DNA from: Desulfitobacterium dehalogenans ATCC 51507
GTDB lineage: Bacteria > Bacillota > Desulfitobacteriia > Desulfitobacteriales > Desulfitobacteriaceae
NCBI RefSeq assembly: GCF_000243155.2
Contig: NC_018017.1
Location: 1,612,001-1,676,000, forward strand
Direction: 5' to 3'
DNA length: 64,000 nucleotides
The notes beneath the pieces are model-generated. The model ran no database searches and was not told the origin of the DNA. It saw only the letters and a list, made by a program, of their open reading frames with translations. Each line of letters begins with the position of its first letter. The stretch's first letter is position 1. Of the stretch, positions 33,137 to 42,527 are shown piece after piece. The position numbers were made by a program, and so were the translations under genes.

Positions 33137-33166
33137 GAAAGATTGAATAATCAGTCTTTCCTCTCA
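33137..33166 (-). repeat. leader hairpin in the erm 5' region
   Basis: GGAAAGATTGA and TCAGTCTTTCC pair with one mismatch. It is one of several stems between the leader peptide and the attenuator. Other pairing segments lie at 33030-33065 (CACAATTCATTTTGT / ACAAAATTG). Confidence 0.6.
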
Positions 33167-33258
33167 TTAACAAAAATATTTTAATGAAGATTGTTAAAAA
33201 TGGGCGGACTTATCCCGTTTACTCTGTAAGCGAAAACAGAGCCTTCGAACTTATTAAA

Positions 33259-33297
33259 TTACCAGTTCAAAGCACGGAAAGTAATAATAACACCCAT
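33259..33297 (-). CDS. erm leader peptide MGVIITFRALNW (12 aa)
   Basis: Short ORF at the start of the erm transcript, with AAGGAGGG 12 bp before its ATG. Its end (TFRALNW) faintly recalls the Erm(D) leader end (RFPTLNQ), which stalls ribosomes with macrolides. The classical R-x-R stall motif is absent. Stalling here would shift the leader fold and spare the attenuator at 32980. Confidence 0.65.
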   Translation of the reverse strand: MGVIITFRALNW

Positions 33298-33344
33298 AGT
33301 TTTTAACAACCCTCCTTAGTTTAATTACGTTAAATGCCGTGTAC

Positions 33345-33373
33345 ATTATAATTTTAACTATAGATAAAGTCAA
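33345..33373 (-). promoter_or_regulatory. erm promoter
   Basis: On the minus strand TTGACT (33373-33368), exactly 17 bp, TATAAT (33350-33345). Transcription should start near 33338, giving a leader of about 395 nt. Confidence 0.9.
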
Positions 33374-33410
33374 TGAAAACATTACTTGCTGATAATCCGA
33401 ATACCCAAAA

Positions 33411-33444
33411 GAAATAACCGCCCCTAGCGGATGGCGGTTATTTC
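33411..33444 (-). terminator. katG terminator
   Basis: GAAATAACCGCC and GGCGGTTATTTC form a perfect 12-bp stem, followed on the minus strand by TTTTGGG. The same stem sequence ends the small toxin gene near 13900. Confidence 0.85.
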
Positions 33445-33464
33445 AGATCTAATCTGCTGTTGTC

Positions 33465-35776
<2,312 letters not shown>

Positions 35777-35808
35777 GATGGTAAAGATAAATTTAAAACT
35801 TATAAAAT

Positions 35809-35833
35809 AAATCATCAGATGAACTGATGATTT
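35809..35833 (-). terminator. terminator after the SDR gene
   Basis: AAATCATCAG and CTGATGATTT, then ATTTTATA on the minus strand, between the SDR gene and katG. Confidence 0.75.
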
Positions 35834-35962
35834 ATGTGTTATTGATTATATTTCTTCTCCATCCCATTACTATTCTCCTGTTCATTTGGTACTAAAGTTT
35901 AGGATTTTTGCTTGGGCAGGCAGAGAAGAAAGGGTGATGTAGTCTACGATCTGCATCTAAAT

Positions 35963-36724
35963 TTAAACGCAGGTGTAACCCCCATCAATGGGTAAAATGG
36001 CTCCGGTTACATAGGATGATTCATCAGCCGCTAAGAAGCAAGCGGCTGAATTCAATTCACCGGAATTTCCGTAACGTTTAAGGGGGACGGTACGCTCCAT
36101 ATAAGCCTTGAATTCTTCCGTCTTCAGAGTATCGGCGGTCAATTCCGTTTCAAAATAACCTGGGCAGATACAATTTACGGTGACACCACGGTCAGCCCAT
36201 TCTGCTGCCAAGGCGCGGGTGAGGTTGACGACCCCACCTTTAGCTGCATGATAGGCGGAAGCAGGTGTAGCTGAGTTTCCTACCATTCCGTACATGGAGG
36301 AAATATTGATAATGCGCCCATAACCGGCTTCCAGCATGACTTTACCAAATTCACGGGCGGTACGAAAGACACCGGTCAGGTCGACGGATAGATTGTGTTC
36401 CCATACTTCATCGTCCATTTTTTCGGCGGGCATAACGGAGCCGATTCCGGCGTTGTTAATGAGTATATCCACTTTGCCGAACCGGTTTAGAGCAGCTTGA
36501 ACGGCAGCTTGGACAGAAGCCAGTTGAGTCACATCACAAGGAATTGGATAAGCCTTAACACCATATTGACCTTCTATATCTTCTGCGACTTTACGCAATC
36601 TGTCTTCACGGCGGGCCAGCAGCACCACATCGGCACCTTGTTCAGCCAGCCCATGAGCCATTTGCATACCTAATCCACTGGACGCTCCGGTAATAACAGC
36701 CACACGGCCTTGCAAATTAAACAT
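35963..36724 (-). CDS. short-chain dehydrogenase/reductase (253 aa)
   Basis: Classical SDR Rossmann enzyme using NAD(P)H. Cofactor motif ITGASSGLGMQMA (about 12-24), NNAGIGS, catalytic Ser (NISSMYG) and Y-x-x-x-K (YHAAKGG), followed by CPGYFETELT. The C-terminus LPIDGGYTCV is typical of FabG/gluconate 5-dehydrogenase-like members. The arginine after the first strand pair (ARREDR) suggests NADPH preference. ATAGGAGGATAAGAAC precedes the ATG. Substrate unknown. Confidence 0.92.
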   Translation of the reverse strand: MFNLQGRVAVITGASSGLGMQMAHGLAEQGADVVLLARREDRLRKVAEDIEGQYGVKAYPIPCDVTQLASVQAAVQAALNRFGKVDILINNAGIGSVMPAEKMDDEVWEHNLSVDLTGVFRTAREFGKVMLEAGYGRIINISSMYGMVGNSATPASAYHAAKGGVVNLTRALAAEWADRGVTVNCICPGYFETELTADTLKTEEFKAYMERTVPLKRYGNSGELNSAACFLAADESSYVTGAILPIDGGYTCV

Positions 36725-36834
36725 GTTCTTATCCTCCTATAGTTAACAGTAATTCATTGTATTTGTGAACTTAGTATGCACTGCAAGGACAAAAGTAATG
36801 ATAGAAGAAGGATTAATAATTAGATTATCCATGT

Positions 36835-37629
36835 TTATTGTTTGCTGCAACGCACATGCTTGCAATAGGAGCGGAAAAGGCAAAGCCACTGCACATAAAG
36901 GATTTCGCCGGTTACAAAATCACTAATATCTGCTTCCCGAAAAACCCGGGATAACTGTTTTTGGGTAAATATACGCCTGAGTCCGGCCCGATTGCCTTGT
37001 AAAGCGCGTGTAATAAAGTGCTCATAATTGCGCCATTGAGCGGGGGATATATCCGGCTGTGTCTTTTTCTTTAAGTGAAGCAGTACCACATCCACACCAG
37101 GCTTGGGATGGAAATCCTCCCGAAGAAAATGGTAGACGATCTTCAGATCGAACACCGGCTTTATCATGAGCGATCTCAGTGTTTCATGGGGTTTGCCCAT
37201 AAAGCGCCTGGCTGCACCTTTTTCCATGGTCAGCCACGCTTCTGCCGGCGGATTTCGGCTTTCTGTCAGCTTACGAAGAATAGCGGTGGTATGACAGAAA
37301 GGAATATTGGCAAAGACTTTATAGTCTCCAGAAGCGGGGAGCCGCCATTTCAGGAAGTCTTGATGATATAGGTGCAGATTTGCAGAATCGTTAAATTTTT
37401 GGTGAAGCCTATCATATAATTTTTCATCGATCTCAATAGCGGTTACTTTCCGGCAGCTTTCAACAAGCAAGCCGGTTATATGGCCTTTTCCCGGACCAAT
37501 TTCAATGACATGATCATTGGCGCCGATTGTGGTTCGAGAGAGCAGGCTTTTAATGGTTTTATATCTGGTCAAGTAGTTTTGAGATACCCAAAGGGGCAAG
37601 GTTTGCCCTTGGCTTCTATTTTTGGACAT
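36835..37629 (-). CDS. erm: second, divergent Erm family rRNA methyltransferase (264 aa)
   Basis: KsgA/Erm-type N6-adenine methyltransferase. LPLWVSQNYLTRYKTIKSLL, motif I VIEIGPGKGHITGLL (41-55), IEIDEKLYDRL, VFANIPFCHTTAILRKL (105-121) and MEKGAARRFMGKP. The adenine motif is NIPF rather than NIPY. It is clearly different from the erm at 32077, so not a duplication of it, and is not KsgA because of its length and the MEKGAA segment. AGAGGTG is the ribosome site, located in a leader hairpin, and a 10-codon leader peptide precedes it: inducible expression is likely. Confidence 0.87.
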   Translation of the reverse strand: MSKNRSQGQTLPLWVSQNYLTRYKTIKSLLSRTTIGANDHVIEIGPGKGHITGLLVESCRKVTAIEIDEKLYDRLHQKFNDSANLHLYHQDFLKWRLPASGDYKVFANIPFCHTTAILRKLTESRNPPAEAWLTMEKGAARRFMGKPHETLRSLMIKPVFDLKIVYHFLREDFHPKPGVDVVLLHLKKKTQPDISPAQWRNYEHFITRALQGNRAGLRRIFTQKQLSRVFREADISDFVTGEILYVQWLCLFRSYCKHVRCSKQ

Positions 37630-37633
37630 AAAA

Positions 37634-37680
37634 AATACACCTCTTTTTGTTCTATTCGAGTCGAAAAAAGGTGCACGAAA
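37634..37680 (-). promoter_or_regulatory. hairpin covering the second erm ribosome site
   Basis: On the minus strand TGCACCTTTTTTC pairs with AAAAAGAGGTG, which includes the Shine-Dalgarno AGAGGTG (37644-37638), followed by TATTTTTTATG. It can both hide the start and, with the T-run, stop transcription. Confidence 0.7.
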
Positions 37681-37726
37681 ACAGAGGAAGAGTGTTTATA
37701 CTTCCCTTATTGTTCCGCACACCTTA

Positions 37727-37768
37727 TTAACGAATCCGAATAAACCAAATACCAAACATAGGTGTATT
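37727..37768 (-). CDS. second erm leader peptide MFGIWFIRIR (10 aa; ORF 37727-37759)
   Basis: Short ORF ending in R-I-R just before the stop, which fits the +x(+) macrolide arrest motif of Erm(D)-type leaders. GGGAGG lies 13 bp upstream. The bases just before its ATG, AATACACCT (37768-37760), are exactly complementary to AGGTGTATT at the erm ribosome site (37642-37634), so occupation of the leader start would free the erm start. Confidence 0.68.
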   Translation of the reverse strand, partial: NTPMFGIWFIRIR

Positions 37769-37795
37769 GAAGCCTCCCAATCAAATTATAGGATC

Positions 37796-37823
37796 ATTAT
37801 ACAAAAAACAAAGGTATTGTCAA
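37796..37823 (-). promoter_or_regulatory. promoter of the second erm
   Basis: Minus strand TTGACA (37823-37818), 16 bp, TATAAT (37801-37796); another TATAAT follows 5 bp later. The leader is about 160 nt. Confidence 0.85.
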
Positions 37824-38093
37824 TACAATCCTTGTTCATATCGGATTCTATGCAAAAATTGAATGATGCAATATCGGAAGACAGCCTCCCCAAAAATCGA
37901 TTATAGTGGAGGTGGAATAGCCGCCGTTTGTCCCAGTGGCTGAAATCAAATTTCCCTTCCTATATAAAAGCTACAAAAGTGAGTGAAGATGTCATGCCAT
38001 GAAATGGGGAAGTGTGGCATAATAAACAGGTGGACCAGGAATCGAAAGACAGATTCACCTTATGTAACGCAAGTAACTTAAGGAGGTGTCCGG

Positions 38094-38663
38094 ATGACGC
38101 TCAGTGAAGAAGAAAGATGGAAAGCTGTGCTTGATTGCGATCCGATCTATGATGGAAAGTTTTTTTACGGCGTAAAAACCACGGGGATTTTCTGCCGTCC
38201 CTCCTGTAAATCTAAAAACCCTAAGCGGGAGAATGTGATTTTTTTTGACACCGCTGCCGAGGCGCGGGCCTGGGGACTGCGGCCCTGTAAACGCTGCCGG
38301 CCTGATTTGGCGGAATTCCAACCGCAAAAAGAGCTGGCTGAAAAAATCAAAGGGGTATACGACCTTTATTATTCCGATCACGGCCGGGTACGGGAAGAAC
38401 TGAAAAAGCTTGGCGTCAGCCGGAACCGTATGAGTCAGGTGTTTTATGCACACTATGGGAAGATTCCGGGGGAGTATCTGAATACGTTGCGCATTGCCTC
38501 TGCTCAAAAGCTGCTGATCCATACCCAGGGCAGCACTTTGCAAATTGCTCTGCAAAGCGGGTTTGAGAGTCTTTCCACCTTTTACACTCAGTTTCGGCGG
38601 TTGACCGGGGTGTCGCCCAAAGAATATCGTTGTTCCGTTCTCCGGAGGGAGGAAAGTCGGTGA
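38094..38663 (+). CDS. adaA: AdaA-like methylphosphotriester-sensing regulator (189 aa)
   Basis: N-terminal Ada zinc domain with the four cysteines C34, C38 (FCRPSC), C65 and C68 (CKRC); the first would accept a methyl group from DNA phosphotriesters. C-terminal AraC helix-turn-helix pair (residues 95-185: VREELKKLGVSRNRMSQVFY, LQIALQSGFESLSTFYTQFRR). Lacks the methyltransferase domain of E. coli Ada, like Bacillus AdaA. AAGGAGGTGTCC precedes the ATG. It should switch on alkylation repair; the ogt gene 640 bp downstream, beyond a repeat, is the natural target. Confidence 0.93.
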   Translation: MTLSEEERWKAVLDCDPIYDGKFFYGVKTTGIFCRPSCKSKNPKRENVIFFDTAAEARAWGLRPCKRCRPDLAEFQPQKELAEKIKGVYDLYYSDHGRVREELKKLGVSRNRMSQVFYAHYGKIPGEYLNTLRIASAQKLLIHTQGSTLQIALQSGFESLSTFYTQFRRLTGVSPKEYRCSVLRREESR

Positions 38664-38704
38664 GCATTGGTGCTAGTGGCTGTGGGGGGATTGGCCTGAA
38701 AGCT

Positions 38705-39262
38705 GATTCTCCAGGATTTTGCTTTCGGCGTTCACTCTATAAGCTGCGCGGAGTAATCTAATCGCTCAAGACCTCCGCTGCGTCGGGTTCCCGGCTAAAT
38801 CGGCTCCTGCCTCATAGCCGGTTGGAAACGTCCTGTTTCCAACCCGACTCCGCTGCAGTCTTTTCGCGAAGATTGCTTACCTGCTCGCTTAGAATCCGTT
38901 CTCTGCCTTAAAGCAAAATCCTTGGGCTGTCTTTTGCCACCACCTGCGGCATGGCCGCCTACCCTGAAGAAAGCACAAAAAGAACTCAAAAGAAAAGCCG
39001 AAAAAGACCCGCAAGAGTAGCTTTACGCACAAAAGCGAACGGATTTCACTGTGTATAAGGCAGCTAAGGCTTCTGCTTCGCTTCACTCACCATAAGCCAA
39101 GCTTTCTTTAAGCGGAAGGGCGACGAGGTCAATGAGGCTTTCTTAACATAGCGGAGCCGCCGGTTCACATCAGGTATTACCCGGAGGTTTGGCGGAGCTG
39201 TTAAGAAAGGTGAATTGACCAGCCCTGGAGCTATGGAGAGAGCGTTGTACGTAAAGCTACTC
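38705..39262 (+). repeat. composite intergenic repeat, copy A
   Basis: Two blocks shared with 53488-54030. Block 1 (38705-38934) has imperfect ends AGGATTTTGCTTT / AAAGCAAAATCCT and inner inverted segments. It holds a 67-bp nested insert (38782-38848). Block 2 (39018-39260) is framed by GTAGCTTTACGCAC and GTACGTAAAGCTAC. Between them A is shorter than C. No credible gene is inside; it separates adaA from ogt. Confidence 0.85.
38782..38848 (+). mobile_element. 67-bp nested palindromic element, copy 1
   Basis: Starts GTCGGGTT and ends AACCCGAC (8-bp inverted ends) with inner stems CCGGCTA/TAGCCGG and TTGGAAAC/GTTTCCAA. It is flanked by TCCGCTGC on both sides (38774-38781 and 38849-38856). The repeat copy at 52059 lacks it and has TCCGCTGC once, so this is an insertion with an 8-bp target duplication. 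Identical to 53565-53631. Confidence 0.85.
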
Positions 39263-39305
39263 TCCCCAAGCAACTTTTTCACCTTCTAAAGGAGTGATTT
39301 AAGAA

Positions 39306-39833
39306 ATGATTTATACATGCACCATCAGTACCCCTCTCGGCCCCGCCACAGCATCTGCTGAAGAAGAAGCCCTTACCGGGCTTTGGTTTATCGGACAAAA
39401 ATATTATCCCGCTCAAACGGATGCCTGGGACAATGAACCGGAGCATCGGGTTTTTCAGACTCTGCAGACCTGGCTGGACAATTATTTTTCCGGCAGAGAA
39501 AGTGCTGCCGTCCCCTTTCCCGAGCTGGCCCCCAAAGGGACGGATTTTCAAAAAGCGGTTTGGGACATCCTTCTGGAGATTCCCCATGGCCGCCTTACCA
39601 CCTATGGGGAAATTGGTAAAAAGCTGGCCGCCACCAGGGGGTTATCCTCCATGTCCGCCCAGGCTGTAGGTGGTGCGGTGGGGCATAATCCTATCTCTAT
39701 TCTTATACCCTGTCATAGGGTGGTGGGTGCTAGCGGAAGCCTGACCGGTTATGCGGGAGGTCTGGAAAAGAAGAAGGCTTTGCTCCGGCTTGAGGAGGCG
39801 GACCTTACATCCAGAAAGCTGTTTGAAGTCTGA
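39306..39833 (+). CDS. ogt: methylated-DNA--[protein]-cysteine S-methyltransferase (175 aa)
   Basis: Suicide repair of O6-methylguanine by transfer to Cys136 in the invariant IPCHRVVGASGSLTGYAGG (134-152). The DNA-binding helix (LTTYGEIGKKLA) precedes it. Normal length for the single-domain enzyme. CTAAAGGAGTG precedes the ATG. It was probably linked to adaA before the repeat inserted; the response regulator starts 22 bp after its stop. Confidence 0.95.
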   Translation: MIYTCTISTPLGPATASAEEEALTGLWFIGQKYYPAQTDAWDNEPEHRVFQTLQTWLDNYFSGRESAAVPFPELAPKGTDFQKAVWDILLEIPHGRLTTYGEIGKKLAATRGLSSMSAQAVGGAVGHNPISILIPCHRVVGASGSLTGYAGGLEKKKALLRLEEADLTSRKLFEV

Positions 39834-39855
39834 AGAAATCAGAGGAGAAGCGGTG

Positions 39856-40554
39856 ATGAAACAGAAGATTTTACTTTTAGAAGATGATATAAGCCTGATT
39901 GATGGTTTGCAATATGCTTTGAAAAGAAATGGATTTGAGGTCGAAATCACCCGTACAGTCCAGGAGGCCAGGGAATGTCTAGCCAAGGAGCACTACGATG
40001 TGTTGCTCCTTGACGTTACCTTGCCGGACGGGACAGGCTTTTCGGTATGCGAAGAGGTGAGGGAGAAGGGGAGTCAGGTCCCCATTATCTTCCTGACCGC
40101 TGCGGATGAAGAAGTCCATGTCATCCGCGGCTTAGACAGCGGCGGGGACGATTATATTACCAAGCCCTTTAAGCTGGGGGAATTATGTTCGCGGATCCGG
40201 GCCCTTCTGCGCCGTGCCGGAGCTTCCCAGCCCTCTCCATCATCAACCCTTGCTTGTGGCGATCTTTCCATTGATCTGCTGGGCAGCCGTGTTCTCCTTA
40301 AAGGCAAACCGCTGGAATTAACCCATGCCGAATACCGGCTGCTATGCTTATTGGTGCGCAACGCCGGACGTGTGGTCACCCGCAACGTTATATTGAATGA
40401 ATTATGGGATGGCACCGGGGACTTTGTGGACGATAATACCCTTTCCGTTTATATCCGCCGTCTGCGGGAAAAGGTGGAGGACGACCCGTCCCATCCTGAA
40501 CATTTGATAACGGTCCGGGGTTTCGGTTACCAATGGAGAGAGGTGTCGGAATGA
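39856..40554 (+). CDS. OmpR-family response regulator (232 aa)
   Basis: Receiver domain with acid pocket EDD (near residue 8) and phospho-acceptor Asp in VLLLDVTLPDG (about 52), K in ITKPFK (about 102). C-terminal winged helix (about 130-228: ELTHAEYRLLCLLVRNAGRV, then VDDNTLSVYIRRLREKVEDD). Start taken at ATG 39856, after GAGGAGAAG. Overlaps the kinase start (ATGA). With the kinase and the FtsX-type transporter it resembles systems for antimicrobial-peptide sensing (inference). Confidence 0.94.
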   Translation: MKQKILLLEDDISLIDGLQYALKRNGFEVEITRTVQEARECLAKEHYDVLLLDVTLPDGTGFSVCEEVREKGSQVPIIFLTAADEEVHVIRGLDSGGDDYITKPFKLGELCSRIRALLRRAGASQPSPSSTLACGDLSIDLLGSRVLLKGKPLELTHAEYRLLCLLVRNAGRVVTRNVILNELWDGTGDFVDDNTLSVYIRRLREKVEDDPSHPEHLITVRGFGYQWREVSE

Positions 40555-41780
40555 GTTTTTGGCGAGAAAAACAATCCCGTCATTTCTGTTATGGTTTAAT
40601 CCTTCTTTCCACTCTTTTGCTGGGCTGGAGCTGGCTTTTGTGCATGGGTCAGACCCAAGCTGCCAAGGAAATGCTCTTGTCCCACGATAGTGCCATGGTC
40701 GGTGCTCTTCTGAAGCAAGGTGTACCACCGGATGTGATCGCCTCCGCGGTGGGGAGCACCCAAGATGATGGAGCAGGGAAAAGCTTACTCAGACAGCTGG
40801 GTTATACAGAACAAACCGCCTCTCATTACCTGCCCGCCGTCTCCGGTTTTGCAGGAGCTACCTTTCAATTTGTTCTTTCGGGTACATTCATCTTTATCCT
40901 CCTTCTCCTTGCTTTCTGCTGGCTTTTTCTTATAAGAAGGGAACGGCTGTATCGTCAGGCTTTACAAGTCATCGGCGGGTTTTCCGAAGGAGATTTTACA
41001 GCCCATTTGCCGCGCTCCGATGAGGGAACTTTGTCCCGGCTCTTTGCTGCCGTGGAGAGCCTTGCCTCGGCACTGCAGGCCAAGGGGGAAACTGAATACA
41101 AGGTCAAGGAGTTTTTAAAAAGCACCATCTCGGATATTTCTCATCAGCTGAAAACACCCCTGACCGCCCTTACGATGTACAACGAGATTATCTGGGAAGA
41201 GCCGGATAATCCCGCCATCATCACAGAGTTTTCCCGAAAAACAAAGGCGGCTCTCAGCCGTATGGAGCAATTGATCCAGTCCCTTCTCAAAATCACCCGC
41301 CTTGATGCAGGAAGTATAGCCTTTGAAAAAGCACCCCGGCGGATCTCTGAGATCATAGCTCAAGCGGTTGAGGAATTAACCACACGTGCCGGGAGTGAAG
41401 ACAAAAAGATCAGTGTAAGCGGACAACCGGAGGAAGAGCTTAGCTGTGACCTGCAGTGGACGAGGGAGGCTGTGGGAAATATTATCAAGAATGCCTTGGA
41501 TCACACCGCTCCCGGCGGTCATATCCACATTTCCTGGGAACGCTCTCAGGCCATGGTGCGGATTGCTATTGCCGATGATGGAACGGGTATTGCTCCGGAG
41601 GATCTTCACCATATTTTCAAACGGTTTTACCGCAGCAAACAGGCCAAAGATACCCAGGGAGCCGGTCTCGGCCTGGCCTTGGCCAAAGCCATTATTGAGG
41701 GGCAGGGAGGAGTCCTGTCCGTTCAAAGCATGCAAAATGCGGGCACAACCTTTACGATATCCTTCCTTACGGAATTGTAA
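40551..41780 (+). CDS. sensor histidine kinase (409 aa)
   Basis: Two membrane segments (about residues 15-35 and 105-130) flank a short extracellular loop. A HAMP-like linker follows, then HisKA with DISHQLKTPLTAL (His about 198) and a HATPase domain with N box (IIKNALDHTA), G1 IADDGTGIA, F box and G2 GAGLGLALAK. The ATG at 40551 overlaps the regulator stop and is preferred to the in-frame ATG at 40533. Partner of the regulator before it. Confidence 0.94.
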   Translation: MSFWREKQSRHFCYGLILLSTLLLGWSWLLCMGQTQAAKEMLLSHDSAMVGALLKQGVPPDVIASAVGSTQDDGAGKSLLRQLGYTEQTASHYLPAVSGFAGATFQFVLSGTFIFILLLLAFCWLFLIRRERLYRQALQVIGGFSEGDFTAHLPRSDEGTLSRLFAAVESLASALQAKGETEYKVKEFLKSTISDISHQLKTPLTALTMYNEIIWEEPDNPAIITEFSRKTKAALSRMEQLIQSLLKITRLDAGSIAFEKAPRRISEIIAQAVEELTTRAGSEDKKISVSGQPEEELSCDLQWTREAVGNIIKNALDHTAPGGHIHISWERSQAMVRIAIADDGTGIAPEDLHHIFKRFYRSKQAKDTQGAGLGLALAKAIIEGQGGVLSVQSMQNAGTTFTISFLTEL

Positions 41781-41843
41781 GGTGAGATTCACCTCAATGT
41801 AAGCTGTATCCCTTATCTTTTAAGGGAAGGAGGTAAGGAAGTT

Positions 41844-42527
41844 ATGGACATTCTGAAGGTTGAAAAGCTTTGTAAAACCTATGGAACACGAGAAGCCCAG
41901 GTCCAGGCCTTAAAAGAGGTTTCTTTTACTATGGAAAAAGGGGAATTTGCGGCGGTGGTCGGTGAATCCGGCTCCGGCAAAAGCACTTTGCTGAACTGCA
42001 TCGGCGGTTTGGATAACCCCACCTCCGGCGGAGTCTTTCTGGAGGGCAGAAATCTCTTCAGTATGAAGGAAAGAGAGCGGACCGTTTTCCGACGTAGAAA
42101 TATTGGCTTTGTCTTTCAGTCCTTTCAATTGATCCCGGAATTAACGGTGGAGCAGAATATTATTTTTCCCCTTCTGCTGGACTATCAAAAACCTGATCCC
42201 GGTTCAGTCAAGGAGATTTTAGAGGTATTGGGGCTGACGGAACGCAGGAATCATCTTCCCAGCCAGCTTTCCGGCGGTCAGCAGCAACGGACGGCTATTG
42301 GCCGTGCTTTGATTACCAAGCCCATGCTGATCCTGGCCGACGAGCCCACGGGGAACCTGGACAGCAAGAACAGCCGGGATGTCATGGATTTGCTTCTGAA
42401 AGCCTCCCGGCACTATCAGCAGACTATTTTGATGATTACTCATAATATTAATCTGACTTCCTCGGTAGATCGCGTCCTGAAGGTAACGGACGGTGTGCTT
42501 GCCGATCTGGGAGGGATGAGGGGATGA
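41844..42527 (+). CDS. MacB/LolD-type ABC ATPase (227 aa)
   Basis: Walker A GESGSGKSTLLN (about 38-49), Q-loop VFQSFQLIPELT, signature SQLSGGQQQRTAIGRAL (about 138) and Walker B LILADEPTGNLDS. The GNLDS end is characteristic of the MacB/LolD/BceA class that moves substrates out of the membrane rather than through it. GGGAAGGAGGTAAGG precedes the ATG. The stop overlaps the permease start (ATGA). Confidence 0.95.
   Translation: MDILKVEKLCKTYGTREAQVQALKEVSFTMEKGEFAAVVGESGSGKSTLLNCIGGLDNPTSGGVFLEGRNLFSMKERERTVFRRRNIGFVFQSFQLIPELTVEQNIIFPLLLDYQKPDPGSVKEILEVLGLTERRNHLPSQLSGGQQQRTAIGRALITKPMLILADEPTGNLDSKNSRDVMDLLLKASRHYQQTILMITHNINLTSSVDRVLKVTDGVLADLGGMRG

Noticed and set aside
33374-33418. Plus-strand ORF MKTLLADNPNTQKK before the katG terminator
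   Set aside because: It overlaps the erm promoter and has no ribosome site; discussed only as a possible toxin relic.
38795-39282. Minus-strand frames in the repeat (e.g. QPKDFALRQRTDSKRAGKQ, also seen at 53578-53799)
   Set aside because: The same peptide appears only because the DNA repeat is the same; no start signals, and the frames cross nested insert borders.
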